A DNA stretch of 64,000 nucleotides, from contig NZ_JAVBIJ010000001.1 of NCBI RefSeq assembly GCF_032193765.1, forward strand, positions 310,001 through 374,000, read 5' to 3'. This document shows positions 42,797 to 51,204 of this stretch, in pieces. Every line of letters begins with the position of its first letter. The stretch's first letter is position 1. A program made the translations under genes and the position numbers. The stretch comes from Rhodoferax potami (lineage in GTDB: Bacteria > Pseudomonadota > Gammaproteobacteria > Burkholderiales > Burkholderiaceae_C). The notes under the pieces are model-generated. The model ran no database searches and was not told the origin of the DNA. It saw only the letters and a program-made list of their open reading frames with translations.

Positions 42797-44197
42797 ATGA
42801 ATATGCCAAGTACTGAAACCCATCTCCAAGCCCCTGCGCATTTCTCTGACATGGCCCCGCGCGAGTTGCTGAGCCAGCTGTACTGGGCTGCGGTGCGCCA
42901 GGCGCTGCCCTCCCACACACTAGGTGCGTACTTGCCTGAGCCGCCCAAGGGGCGCACGCTGGTGCTGGGTGCCGGCAAAGCCGGTGGCGCCATGGCCCAT
43001 GCGCTGGACGCGTTGTGGCCCCAAGACCTGCCGATGTCGGGTCTCGTCGTTACGCGCTATGGCCACACGCCACCCCTGCCTGCAGACGCCGCACCGGCCC
43101 GCATTGAAGTAGTGGAAGCCGCTCACCCTGTGCCTGACGCAGCCGGCTTGGCAGCGGCCCAACGCATCCTCGCCTTGACCGAAGGGCTCACCGAGGACGA
43201 CTTGGTGATTTGCCTGATCTCCGGTGGCGGATCTTCCTTGCTGACGCTGCCTGCGCAGTGGGAGGTGGACGGCGTGCAGTGCGGCATCAGTCTGGAGCTC
43301 AAGCAGCGCATCAACAAGCTCTTGCTGGAGAGCGGCGCCAGCATTCAGGAGATGAACTGCGTGCGCAAGCACCTGTCCGCCATTAAGGGCGGGCGCTTGG
43401 CCGCAGCCTGCTATCCCGCCAAGGTGGTGACGCTGCTGATCAGCGATGTGCCGGGCGACGACCCCAGCGTGATCGCCAGTGGCCCCACGGTACCGGATCC
43501 CACCACCTGCGCGGACGCGCTATCAATTTTGAAGCGCCTTGCGCAGAATGCATCAGCGCTGGAGGCCGATTTAGTTCTCAAAGCGCTGGAGTCCGGCGTG
43601 CTGGAAACCCCCAAGCCCGGCGATGCCGTGTTTGCCAACAACACGGTCTACCTGATCGCCGCGCCCCAGCAGTCGCTCGAAGCTGCCGCCGATCTGGCCC
43701 GCAGCATGGGCCTGAATGCCTACATCCTCAGCGATGAGCTGGAGGGTGAATCCCGCGAGGTGGGCAAGGTACATGCAGCCTTGGCCCGCACGGCGGCGCA
43801 AAAGCCGGCCTCTGCAGTGCAACCCTTTGCCAAGCCCTGTGTGATTCTGAGCGGCGGCGAGACCACCGTGACCGTGCGCCCGCGTCGAGAAGGCTCAGCA
43901 AAGGGCCGCGGCGGACGTGCCGGTGAGTTCTGCATGGGGCTCGCCCTTGGCCTGCAAGCACAGACCAATGTCTGGGCGCTGGCCGCCGACACCGATGGCA
44001 TTGACGGGGTAGAAGACAACGCCGGTGCGCTGGTCGCCCCGGACACCTTGGAGCGTGCAGCAGCGGTTGGCGTGTCCTTGAGCGATTGCCTGGACCGCAA
44101 CGACGCGGTGGGTTTCTTTCAGCCGCTGGGCGACTTGTTCACCACCGGCCCGACCCACACCAATGTGAACGACTTCCGGGCCCTGCTGGTGTTGTGA
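42797..44197 (+). CDS. ttuD: Glycerate 2-kinase (MOFRL/TtuD family)
   Basis: 466 residues from the ATG at 42797; an ATG six bases later and an earlier frame start leave the N-terminus open. DUF4147/MOFRL motifs: LVLGAGKAGGAMAHALDAL, VICLISGGGSSLLTLPA, NCVRKHLSAIKGGRLA, LISDVPGDDPSVIASGPTVPDPTTC and the C-terminal SGGETTVTVR with GRAGEFCMGLALGL. It phosphorylates D-glycerate to 2-phosphoglycerate, finishing the pathway begun by Udh, GarD/GudD, GarL and GarR. A dispersed repeat copy encodes residues ~241-257 without breaking the frame. The 178-bp gap before it shows no clear promoter motif. Confidence 0.9.
   Translation: MNMPSTETHLQAPAHFSDMAPRELLSQLYWAAVRQALPSHTLGAYLPEPPKGRTLVLGAGKAGGAMAHALDALWPQDLPMSGLVVTRYGHTPPLPADAAPARIEVVEAAHPVPDAAGLAAAQRILALTEGLTEDDLVICLISGGGSSLLTLPAQWEVDGVQCGISLELKQRINKLLLESGASIQEMNCVRKHLSAIKGGRLAAACYPAKVVTLLISDVPGDDPSVIASGPTVPDPTTCADALSILKRLAQNASALEADLVLKALESGVLETPKPGDAVFANNTVYLIAAPQQSLEAAADLARSMGLNAYILSDELEGESREVGKVHAALARTAAQKPASAVQPFAKPCVILSGGETTVTVRPRREGSAKGRGGRAGEFCMGLALGLQAQTNVWALAADTDGIDGVEDNAGALVAPDTLERAAAVGVSLSDCLDRNDAVGFFQPLGDLFTTGPTHTNVNDFRALLVL
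43519..43567 (-). repeat. 49-bp dispersed repeat copy inside ttuD
   Basis: Read in the gene direction: GCTATCAATTTTGAAGC, CTTGCGCAG, GCGCTGGAGGCC. It encodes LSILKRLAQNASALEA, related to LSKLELLAQDGRALKV in XdhA and LSKLELSAQYRRRVEA in XdhB, and is read in the same frame as those two. Confidence 0.6.
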
Positions 44198-44285
44198 GCG
44201 CCGCTGGTGTCAGTGGCAGCGTCATCAAAGGCAAGTAAAGTTCGGGTGTTACCGACACACGCGACTTTTGAGGGAGCTTAAAAAA

Positions 44286-45314
44286 ATGACATCACCAACG
44301 ACTATTTTGCTGACTGGCGGGGCCGGCTACATCGGCAGCCACACCTATGTGGCCTTGGTGGAGGCCGGTTACCAGCCGCTGATTCTGGATGACTTCTCTA
44401 ACAGCGACCCGGAGGTTTTGCAGCGCCTGCAGCAAATCACCGGGCGCGAAGTGCTGTTCCAGCGCGGCAATGCCCGCGACCGTGCGACCCTGGAAGCCTT
44501 GCTGACGCAGCACCAGGTCCAGGCGGTGATCCATTTCGCAGGCTTCAAAGCAGTCGGCGAAAGCGTGGCCCAGCCGCTTAAGTATTTTGAAAACAACCTT
44601 GGCAGCACGATTGCGCTGTTGCAGGCCATGGCCACTACCGGCTGCCACAAGTTGGTGTTTTCCAGCAGCGCCACGGTCTACGGCGACCCCGCATCGGTGC
44701 CGATCACCGAGTCGTTTCCGCGCAGCCACACCAATCCCTATGGCCACACCAAGCTGGTGTGTGAGGACATGATCGCGGCCCAGTGCGCCGCGCTGCCTGC
44801 CTTGCGTGCGGGTGTGCTGCGTTATTTCAACCCGGTGGGTGCCCACCCGAGCGGCTTGATTGGAGAAGACCCGTCCGGTATCCCGAATAACCTGATGCCT
44901 TTTGTGACCCAGGTTGCGGTGGGCAAGCGCCCCCGCCTGCAAGTCTTTGGCGGCGACTACGCCACACCCGACGGTACCGGCGTGCGCGACTACATCCACG
45001 TGCAAGACTTGGCCCAGGCCCATGTGGCGGCGGTGCGCAAACTCCTGGCAGGGGCTGACACCTTCACCGTGAATGTGGGCACCGGCCAGGGCTACAGCGT
45101 TCTGGATGTAGTGCGCGCTTTTGAGCAAGCCAGTGGCAAGCCTGTGCCCTACGACGTGGTGGCGCGCCGCCCCGGCGATGTGGCCCAGTGTTATGCCGAT
45201 GCCACCATGGCCAAAGCCGTGCTGGACTGGCAGGCCGCGCAAAACCTGCAGTCGATGTGCGAAGACTCCTGGCGCTGGCAGAGCCGCAACCCCGACGGCT
45301 ATCGCAAGGCCTGA
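44286..45314 (+). CDS. galE: UDP-glucose/UDP-GlcNAc 4-epimerase
   Basis: 342 residues from the ATG at 44286, with GAGGGAG upstream. GalE features: TILLTGGAGYIGSHTYVAL, VIHFAGFKAVGESVAQPLKYFENNLGST, catalytic Ser region FSSSATVYG, Tyr152-x3-Lys156 in NPYGHTKLVCEDM, GTGVRDYIHVQDLA and ARRPGDVAQCYADAT. At the position of E. coli GalE Tyr299, the gate for N-acetyl sugars, this protein has Cys302, as human GALE has Cys. It therefore probably also interconverts UDP-GlcNAc and UDP-GalNAc. It is convergent with the pel operon (30-base gap). Confidence 0.92.
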   Translation: MTSPTTILLTGGAGYIGSHTYVALVEAGYQPLILDDFSNSDPEVLQRLQQITGREVLFQRGNARDRATLEALLTQHQVQAVIHFAGFKAVGESVAQPLKYFENNLGSTIALLQAMATTGCHKLVFSSSATVYGDPASVPITESFPRSHTNPYGHTKLVCEDMIAAQCAALPALRAGVLRYFNPVGAHPSGLIGEDPSGIPNNLMPFVTQVAVGKRPRLQVFGGDYATPDGTGVRDYIHVQDLAQAHVAAVRKLLAGADTFTVNVGTGQGYSVLDVVRAFEQASGKPVPYDVVARRPGDVAQCYADATMAKAVLDWQAAQNLQSMCEDSWRWQSRNPDGYRKA

Positions 45315-45344
45315 AACCCTAGGGCGGCAGGCGGACGGCGGCCC

Positions 45345-46724
45345 TTACTGGAGCATGAAGGTCTCGTACTCCAGAACCTCGAGCTTGCGGCTGAGAATCC
45401 AGATGCCGGTCAGCACGGTGACCAGCATCGCCAGCGCAAAGCCATAGCCAAACCATGCCGCGCCCAGGTGCAAGGTGATGCCGGTAAACACCGCATTGCA
45501 CAGGGGCAGCATGGCGGTCAGCAAAACCACCGCACGGCGCTGGTCGAGGTAAAACAGAATATTCAATATCCCCAGCAGCACCACTTGCAGCGCGGCACCG
45601 ACCACATCCACATACAGCAGCGGCAGGTACAAGGTGGAGATGCCCAGCGCTTGGAGCACCACGCCGCCGGCCGCAAAGGTAGAGAGGACGGCGATACCCT
45701 GGATTTTGGCGATGTCAAACAAGCCACGGCGCACGTGGTAGACCATGTGGTTGCGCATGCGCTCGATGTAGTCCAGCGTGGCGCCCTCGCGGACAGCGTT
45801 GTAGAACTTGACGTAGTACTCCACAAAGTCGGTTTCGATCCGCACCAGAAAAATGGCCATTCCGGGGATGACAGACAGGTACGACAAGAAGATCGGGAAG
45901 TCGTAAATCACCGAAGCATGCAGGGGCCCGATGACTTGCTGCCCGGTGCTGGGGAAATACCAGAACATCAGCTTGTCGATCCACGCGCCCAGGTTGAATA
46001 GGAAGCCGGTGGCCATCAGGCTGGTGTACATGGCGCCGCGCTTCCAGATGTCAAATGCGACAAAGCGGTCCGACTGGTAGTGCCGGTAAACCAGATAGAC
46101 CATGCCCATCAGGAGCAGGTAGTGCCCCAGAACAAAGCCGAGCAACAAGCCCTCCAGACCTAGCGGCCCCCGCAGCAACAAGGCCAGGCCTAGGGTGGCG
46201 CTGTAGCCCAGAAAAAACATGAGCACAATCGCGCGGTAGTGCTTCATGCCGGTAAGGAACACAGTCGCAATCCAGATCGCGGACATGACCCCCAAACCCA
46301 TCACAAACAGCAAGCGGTAGAGCACCGATTGCTCGGGGAAAAAGATCGCCACGCAGGGCAGGGCCACGAGCATGCTGACGCCCATCACCACCAGAATCAG
46401 CCCGTTGAAGTTGGGCAGGATGGAGGCCTCGTCTTTGGCAAACGTGCGGTCCGCCACAAAGCGGGTGAACGACAGTTGAACCAGGCCGGTGCTGATCAGT
46501 GAGATCAGAAACAGGTAGGTCACCGTGACCTGAAACTGCGACACACTGACCCGGGGCGACGCCACCCCCGCCCCCGCGCTCAGCAGGCCAATCAGCATGA
46601 TGCCCACGATGGAAAGCACCCAGGGCCCGGAGCTGATGATGCCGGCGAAAGCGTAGGCCTGCAGCAAACCTGCATAGGTCTGCTTTCGCAGGAGTTTGCG
46701 GAGTTCGAAGCCTATGCCTGCCAT
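45345..46724 (-). CDS. pelG: Pel exopolysaccharide protein PelG (Wzx-like membrane protein)
   Basis: 459 residues with about 12 membrane helices. The start GIGFELRKLLRKQTYAGLLQAYAFAGIISSGPWVLSI is the recognisable PelG N-terminus, followed by VTYLFLISLISTGLVQLSFTRFVADRTFAKDEASILPNF and a later VIYDFPIFLSYLSVIPGMAIFLVRIETDFVEYYVKFY. PelG belongs to the polysaccharide flippase superfamily and forms the inner-membrane synthase/transport complex with PelD, PelE and PelF. It overlaps the pelF stop by 13 bases. Last gene of the operon. Confidence 0.95.
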   Translation of the reverse strand: MAGIGFELRKLLRKQTYAGLLQAYAFAGIISSGPWVLSIVGIMLIGLLSAGAGVASPRVSVSQFQVTVTYLFLISLISTGLVQLSFTRFVADRTFAKDEASILPNFNGLILVVMGVSMLVALPCVAIFFPEQSVLYRLLFVMGLGVMSAIWIATVFLTGMKHYRAIVLMFFLGYSATLGLALLLRGPLGLEGLLLGFVLGHYLLLMGMVYLVYRHYQSDRFVAFDIWKRGAMYTSLMATGFLFNLGAWIDKLMFWYFPSTGQQVIGPLHASVIYDFPIFLSYLSVIPGMAIFLVRIETDFVEYYVKFYNAVREGATLDYIERMRNHMVYHVRRGLFDIAKIQGIAVLSTFAAGGVVLQALGISTLYLPLLYVDVVGAALQVVLLGILNILFYLDQRRAVVLLTAMLPLCNAVFTGITLHLGAAWFGYGFALAMLVTVLTGIWILSRKLEVLEYETFMLQ

Positions 46725-48262
46725 GCGAAGTTCTTGTCGTAAAGCGACCGGTAGCGGTCAAACATGATGTGCTGTGCGTAGTATTTTTTGACGCGCCGGA
46801 TACCCGACTCGCGGGCCCGCTGCCATTCGGCCGGATCGCCCAGTAGCTCGAGCGTGGCTTCTGCCATGGCCTGGGGGTCTGCAATCCGCACCACCCGCCC
46901 GGATGCGCCCAAGGCCTCATCCTCGCCCGGCAAGCCATACACCAGTTGGCGGCAAGAGCCCACATCGGTACTGACGGTGGGCACGCCCGCGGCATAGCCC
47001 TCCAGAATGACCAAGGGAAGGGCTTCGCTGATGGAAGTGAGAACCACCAGCCCGACTTGGGGCAGCAGCTCAGTGAGCTTTTGGAATCCCAGGAATTTGA
47101 CGGTGTTTTCGAGCCCGAGTTGGGCCACCAGATCGCGGCACTCTTGCGCGTATTCCGGCGACTCGTCTTCGGGGCCGGCGATCCAGGCCTCCACCCCGGG
47201 CATGCGGTTGGCGATGATGCGCGCAGCGCGGATGTAGGTCTTGATGTCTTTGATCGGCACCACACGGCCAATCAGGCACAACACCTGGGGCGGGCCATCC
47301 GGCCAGTCTTGGCGCAAGGCACCGAACTTCACCACGTCGATCCCGTTGGCGATGTTGGAGGTGCGCTCCTCGGGCGCGCCGTCGAGCAACTGCCGTTGCC
47401 GGTTCGCTTCGTACAGCGCCACGATGTCGTTCGCCGCGTGGTACGTCACGTAGCCGAGATGCTCAAAAAAACGGATCCACAACTGCCGGAAGTAGCTGAC
47501 ACGCGAGGGGTCGTGCTCAAACACGCTGCGGTTGTCCTTGATCCACTGGGCCTGGTAGAGGTCGATCTTGCGCTCTTTGACGTAGATGCCATGTTCACTG
47601 AGCATGAAGGGGCGCTTGTTCCGGTGCTTGAGCAGGACGCCCAGAATGCCGGCATATCCGGTAGACACCGCATGGTAGATACGCGCTTTGGGCGCGCGGA
47701 CCGCGACCTCCCGCAGTCCCCAGAACGGCCGGTGGATGGTGCGCACGGTCCAGAAGTAATCGACAAACGAGGGGTCTGTGCTGCGGCTGCGGTAGATTTT
47801 TTTGATGTAGTCCCACGACCCCTCGCTGTAGAGAAACATATCTTGGCTGAGCATGCCGCCGGGGCCCGCCTCGTCCATCATGCTGGCGAAGAGGTGCGGG
47901 CATTCGGGGTGGCGCAGATCGTTTTCAAACATGTCGTGCATCCGCTCGACCAGCTCCATGCTTTTGGCCGGTGCCTTGACACGTGCGATCGGTGGGGGCG
48001 CCTCGTCTTCATACAGATAGGCCGTTTCCAGATGGACGAGGTTGGGCGGCAAGGCGTAGCGCATGTGCCCGTAGTCCTGTTTGCGGCTACCCAGAAAAAT
48101 GGCGCCGAAGCGGATGTCCGGAAAGCCCAGAATGATTTGCTGGACCCAGCTGGACACTCCCCCGGACACAAACGGGAAGGTGCCCTCCAGGAGAAGCATG
48201 ACGTCGACCTGCTCTGCCTTGGGCAGTACAGGTTCAGATGTGGGGGAGGTAGTTGCGGTCAC
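46712..48262 (-). CDS. pelF: Pel polysaccharide glycosyltransferase PelF
   Basis: 516 residues from a GTG start overlapping pelE by 29 bases; an internal ATG at 48202 is less likely because it cuts VDVMLLLEGTFPFV. GT4 fold: LLLEGTFPFVSGGVSSWVQQIILGFPDIRFG, HAVSTGYAGILGVLLKHRNKRPFMLSEHGIYVKERKIDL, NIANGIDVVKFG, CLIGRVVPIKDIKTYIRAARII and donor-site SEALPLVILEGYAAGVPTVSTDVGSCRQLVYG. PelF is the cytosolic polymerase that uses UDP-hexosamines, and works with PelDEG under c-di-GMP control. Confidence 0.95.
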   Translation of the reverse strand: MTATTSPTSEPVLPKAEQVDVMLLLEGTFPFVSGGVSSWVQQIILGFPDIRFGAIFLGSRKQDYGHMRYALPPNLVHLETAYLYEDEAPPPIARVKAPAKSMELVERMHDMFENDLRHPECPHLFASMMDEAGPGGMLSQDMFLYSEGSWDYIKKIYRSRSTDPSFVDYFWTVRTIHRPFWGLREVAVRAPKARIYHAVSTGYAGILGVLLKHRNKRPFMLSEHGIYVKERKIDLYQAQWIKDNRSVFEHDPSRVSYFRQLWIRFFEHLGYVTYHAANDIVALYEANRQRQLLDGAPEERTSNIANGIDVVKFGALRQDWPDGPPQVLCLIGRVVPIKDIKTYIRAARIIANRMPGVEAWIAGPEDESPEYAQECRDLVAQLGLENTVKFLGFQKLTELLPQVGLVVLTSISEALPLVILEGYAAGVPTVSTDVGSCRQLVYGLPGEDEALGASGRVVRIADPQAMAEATLELLGDPAEWQRARESGIRRVKKYYAQHIMFDRYRSLYDKNFAWQA

Positions 48263-49274
48263 TGCGGTGTGGGAAGTTGTCTCGTCCGGTCCAGATGTCT
48301 ACAACGGCCCGGGTACGGGAGGCGACGTTGAGTTTCTCCAGGCGGAGCATGGATTGTTTGACTTGCGCGAAGTCGCGGCGCTGGTAGGCCAGCTCGGCCA
48401 CGTAAGGGACGGCAGACACCAAAGGGTGGCCGAGCTTAATCGCGTGTTCAATGGCGGCTTGGGCTGGCGTGTATTCGCCGATGGCCAGCAAGATCCGCCC
48501 TTTGAGGAACAGCATCGCGGCGTCTGGCTCGGGCTCCAGGGCCAGGGTGGCGTCGACATATTGCAGCGTTTGGCTGAGGATGTGCTTTTTAAGTTCCCCT
48601 TGGGCCAGCGAGGCGTAAATCAGTTCCCAGTGCAGTTCTGCCAGATGTCGCAAGCAGGTGTGGCGTTGCGCGTCGCTCTCCGCCTGGTCGAGTTGGCGAC
48701 GTTCACGCTGGATGTCTGCGTTGATTTTCTTTTCCTCGGCATCGAGCATGCCAAACGCCACGAGGCGCACATCGTCAGAGTTGTCACTCAGTAGTTCGTC
48801 CAGGATGGGATTGGCAACCCGGGTAGGGATCGCCTGCAGTGTCATCAGGGATTGAAGCCGGATGGCGCTGGGCACATGCGAGTTCAGGCGTGAGCGAATG
48901 GAGCCTTGCCCGCTGCGGCTGACGTCCTTGGCTTGCATGTCAAATTCGGGCAGGGGCACCGTCACCGGCTCGGGACGGTCTCCATCCAGCGACTCTTTCC
49001 GGAAGGTCGTCCAGATGATGGCCAGCATCCCGACCGCACCGATCAGGGGGGCGACAAATGCAAAAAGAAACAACAGCAACCACACGGTCACACGGGGCCG
49101 CATGTACTTGTGGGGCAGCAGCACATAACTGCCCGATGCCACGATCGCGCTCGCCAAGGCGTGCAGCGCCAGCATGGCCAGCAACGCCCCCAGCGTGGAC
49201 TGGTGCAACAGCGGGCTCAAGAAGACCCCCACTTCAATGGCGATGGCCGCCCAGGCCCACTTCAATGTGAACAT
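48234..49274 (-). CDS. pelE: Pel synthase complex protein PelE
   Basis: 346 residues. The first ~90 residues contain hydrophobic helices (WAWAAIAIEVGVFLSPLL; LGALLAMLALHALASAIVASGSYVLLP; VTVWLLLFLFAFVAPLIGAVGMLAII), and the remainder is cytosolic and helical with TPR-like repeats (ATLALEPEPDAAMLFLKGRILLAIGEYTPAQAAIEHAIKLGHP). This matches PelE, which links PelD and PelG in the inner-membrane complex. Gene order pelD-pelE-pelF is standard; it starts 10 bases after the pelD stop. Confidence 0.92.
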   Translation of the reverse strand: MFTLKWAWAAIAIEVGVFLSPLLHQSTLGALLAMLALHALASAIVASGSYVLLPHKYMRPRVTVWLLLFLFAFVAPLIGAVGMLAIIWTTFRKESLDGDRPEPVTVPLPEFDMQAKDVSRSGQGSIRSRLNSHVPSAIRLQSLMTLQAIPTRVANPILDELLSDNSDDVRLVAFGMLDAEEKKINADIQRERRQLDQAESDAQRHTCLRHLAELHWELIYASLAQGELKKHILSQTLQYVDATLALEPEPDAAMLFLKGRILLAIGEYTPAQAAIEHAIKLGHPLVSAVPYVAELAYQRRDFAQVKQSMLRLEKLNVASRTRAVVDIWTGRDNFPHRSDRNYLPHI

Positions 49275-49284
49275 GCGGGCTTTC

Positions 49285-50640
49285 TCACGGAGCGAACTGG
49301 GTGGTCAGGGCTTGCACCGGGTCTTCCAGGGCGAAGTCGATGGTGTGCAGGCGGACTTGCAGGCTTTGGATGTCGCCATGAAAGCGCAGTTGCAGCCAGT
49401 CATCAATCCGCTGGATAAAACCTTCCTTGGCAGAGTCTGATGCAAACGGCATCAGCACCACGACTGCAGGCTGCCCACGGATATGCGTTTGCCAGTACAA
49501 GTCCAGTCCGCGTTTCACGCGCACAAACTCGGCCGTGATTTCGGCCCCCAATGCACCTTCAAAGGTCATGATCACCAAATGGCTGGACAGGCCCACCGAG
49601 TGATTCAGCCGGCTCATGCGCACCAGCTCTTCTGCGAACAATGCCGGGATGCCCGGAAGCGCCTGCTGGACTTTGTAGGTATCGGGGCCGATCCGGATGT
49701 TGTCTGCGTAATAGGCCAGGATCACTGACATCATTTGCAGGTTCTCTACCGTCAGTGAGAAAAACGGAATACGGGTCACGACCAGCACGCCCAATATGGT
49801 GTCGTTGCCAGCCACCAGCGGGGCGACCACCAGGGGGCTGTCGGGGTCAGAGCTGCTGATGTCTTCGCCGGCGATGTGCACCAGCGCCCGTGTTTCCAGT
49901 GCTTTCTGGAACAGCACATTTCCCGGCAAGAGCGGTAGCGGGTCCCCGATCACCGCCAGAGCCGGGCCCAATTGCGGGTCGGTGTCCGGGTTCTTGATGG
50001 CATACAGCGTGGCGGATTCCAGATTGACATACTGCGACAGCAGTTGCAGCAAGCTATTGGCCGCCGGCATGGGGTCATCCTGCGGGGTGGGTTGCATGGC
50101 CATTCCCCGCAGGCGGGCCAGGGCATCGCGCAGGGAGCCCGGGCGGATCAGCATCTCTTGTTCAAGCCGATCGTGGGACAGGTTGAGTAGCAGGTGCCTC
50201 TTGGTGAGCCGCGAAAGACGCTCGGTCACATACAGGTAGGTCTCTTCCATGCGCGCATTACGATCACGCCACACATCGCTGAACTCGCCGCAGACCATGA
50301 CCAGCACACCCGCACCGAAGAAAAAGCGGAAGGCGAAGGCATCTTCAACCCGACCCATGGCATTGGCGATCAACCAATTGATGATCAGCGGAATGCTACT
50401 CAGCAAGCCCGGCGAAACGCCGTAGCGCAACGCAATCAAGATCGGTGCAAACCAGAGCCAGGGAAAGTGGCTTTGCGCGAGCATCGGGTCGTCGGCGCTG
50501 ATCCACCAGCCCACGGCAATGCCGATCAGGGGGATCAAAAATATTTCGAGCCACTGGTCACGGGCCAGCACCGGATCGGGTGCCAGCCGATGCGGGCTGA
50601 TGAGCTTTTTGAGCCAACTGGTCGAGGAGGGTGCTCCCAT
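49285..50640 (-). CDS. pelD: c-di-GMP receptor PelD
   Basis: 451 residues, close to the 455 of P. aeruginosa PelD. About four N-terminal helices (LEIFLIPLIGIAVGWWIS; FPWLWFAPILIALRYGV; FRFFFGAGVLVMVCGEF), then a GAF domain (~190-320) and a degenerate GGDEF domain (~330-445). An RxxD inhibitory-type site is visible as R377-G-L-D380, and R411 lies about where the additional c-di-GMP-contacting Arg of PelD is found, so binding of the second messenger is likely retained. It activates Pel synthesis when c-di-GMP is high. Confidence 0.94.
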   Translation of the reverse strand: MGAPSSTSWLKKLISPHRLAPDPVLARDQWLEIFLIPLIGIAVGWWISADDPMLAQSHFPWLWFAPILIALRYGVSPGLLSSIPLIINWLIANAMGRVEDAFAFRFFFGAGVLVMVCGEFSDVWRDRNARMEETYLYVTERLSRLTKRHLLLNLSHDRLEQEMLIRPGSLRDALARLRGMAMQPTPQDDPMPAANSLLQLLSQYVNLESATLYAIKNPDTDPQLGPALAVIGDPLPLLPGNVLFQKALETRALVHIAGEDISSSDPDSPLVVAPLVAGNDTILGVLVVTRIPFFSLTVENLQMMSVILAYYADNIRIGPDTYKVQQALPGIPALFAEELVRMSRLNHSVGLSSHLVIMTFEGALGAEITAEFVRVKRGLDLYWQTHIRGQPAVVVLMPFASDSAKEGFIQRIDDWLQLRFHGDIQSLQVRLHTIDFALEDPVQALTTQFAP

Positions 50641-50647
50641 AAGCGAC

Positions 50648-51190
50648 TTACTTTGCAGGTGCCACGGCGGGCAGTGGCAAGCTGGTCAGGGCGTCGCGCA
50701 TGACGGCCTGCGCCACGCCGGACAGGGCTTGCCGGCTCCACCCGCTGCTGGCTGCGGTGGTGCTCCAGACGATTTGCCCTGAGCTCAGGTCTGTTACTTT
50801 GACGGTAATGCCGACAGCGGGCTCGCCGTCGAGGCCGACTTTGTAGCGCCACTCTTCAACGCTGCCGCTCACCGCGTACCGAACGCCCTGGTCGCGTGCC
50901 CACTTCTGGGCTTCTTCGCTGACTTTCCGCTCAGAGGGCTCAAACAAGCTGTCCCGTGACAGGGCTGCGGGGTAGATCTTGAGTTCCGGCACACCACGGC
51001 GACGCAACAGGTGCTCCAGCATGGACTCTGCACTCAGCGCCGCTTGCGGCGTGTCGGTATTGTTGGACAAGGGGAGCAAGGCCCAAGAGGCGCCTGCTTC
51101 CAGCGTGCCGCGGCCGGTATTGGATTCGATGGAGGTGGCGCAACCGGTCAAGGCCAGCGCAGCGGTGCACAAGAGAGTGTGGAGTTTCAT
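50648..51190 (-). CDS. pelC: Pel outer-membrane lipoprotein PelC
   Basis: 180 residues with a lipoprotein signal whose lipobox is LTGC (Cys17). The fold-bearing part includes GASWALLPLSNNTDTPQAALSAESMLEHLLRRRGV, RKVSEEAQKWARDQGVRYAVSGSVEEWRYKVGLDGEPAVGITVKVTDLSSGQIVWSTTAASSGW. PelC assembles as a ring at the periplasmic face of the outer membrane and guides the polymer into PelB. It follows pelB by 14 bases and precedes pelD by seven. Confidence 0.94.
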   Translation of the reverse strand: MKLHTLLCTAALALTGCATSIESNTGRGTLEAGASWALLPLSNNTDTPQAALSAESMLEHLLRRRGVPELKIYPAALSRDSLFEPSERKVSEEAQKWARDQGVRYAVSGSVEEWRYKVGLDGEPAVGITVKVTDLSSGQIVWSTTAASSGWSRQALSGVAQAVMRDALTSLPLPAVAPAK

Positions 51191-51204
51191 CAGGGTGCTC
51201 GTGG

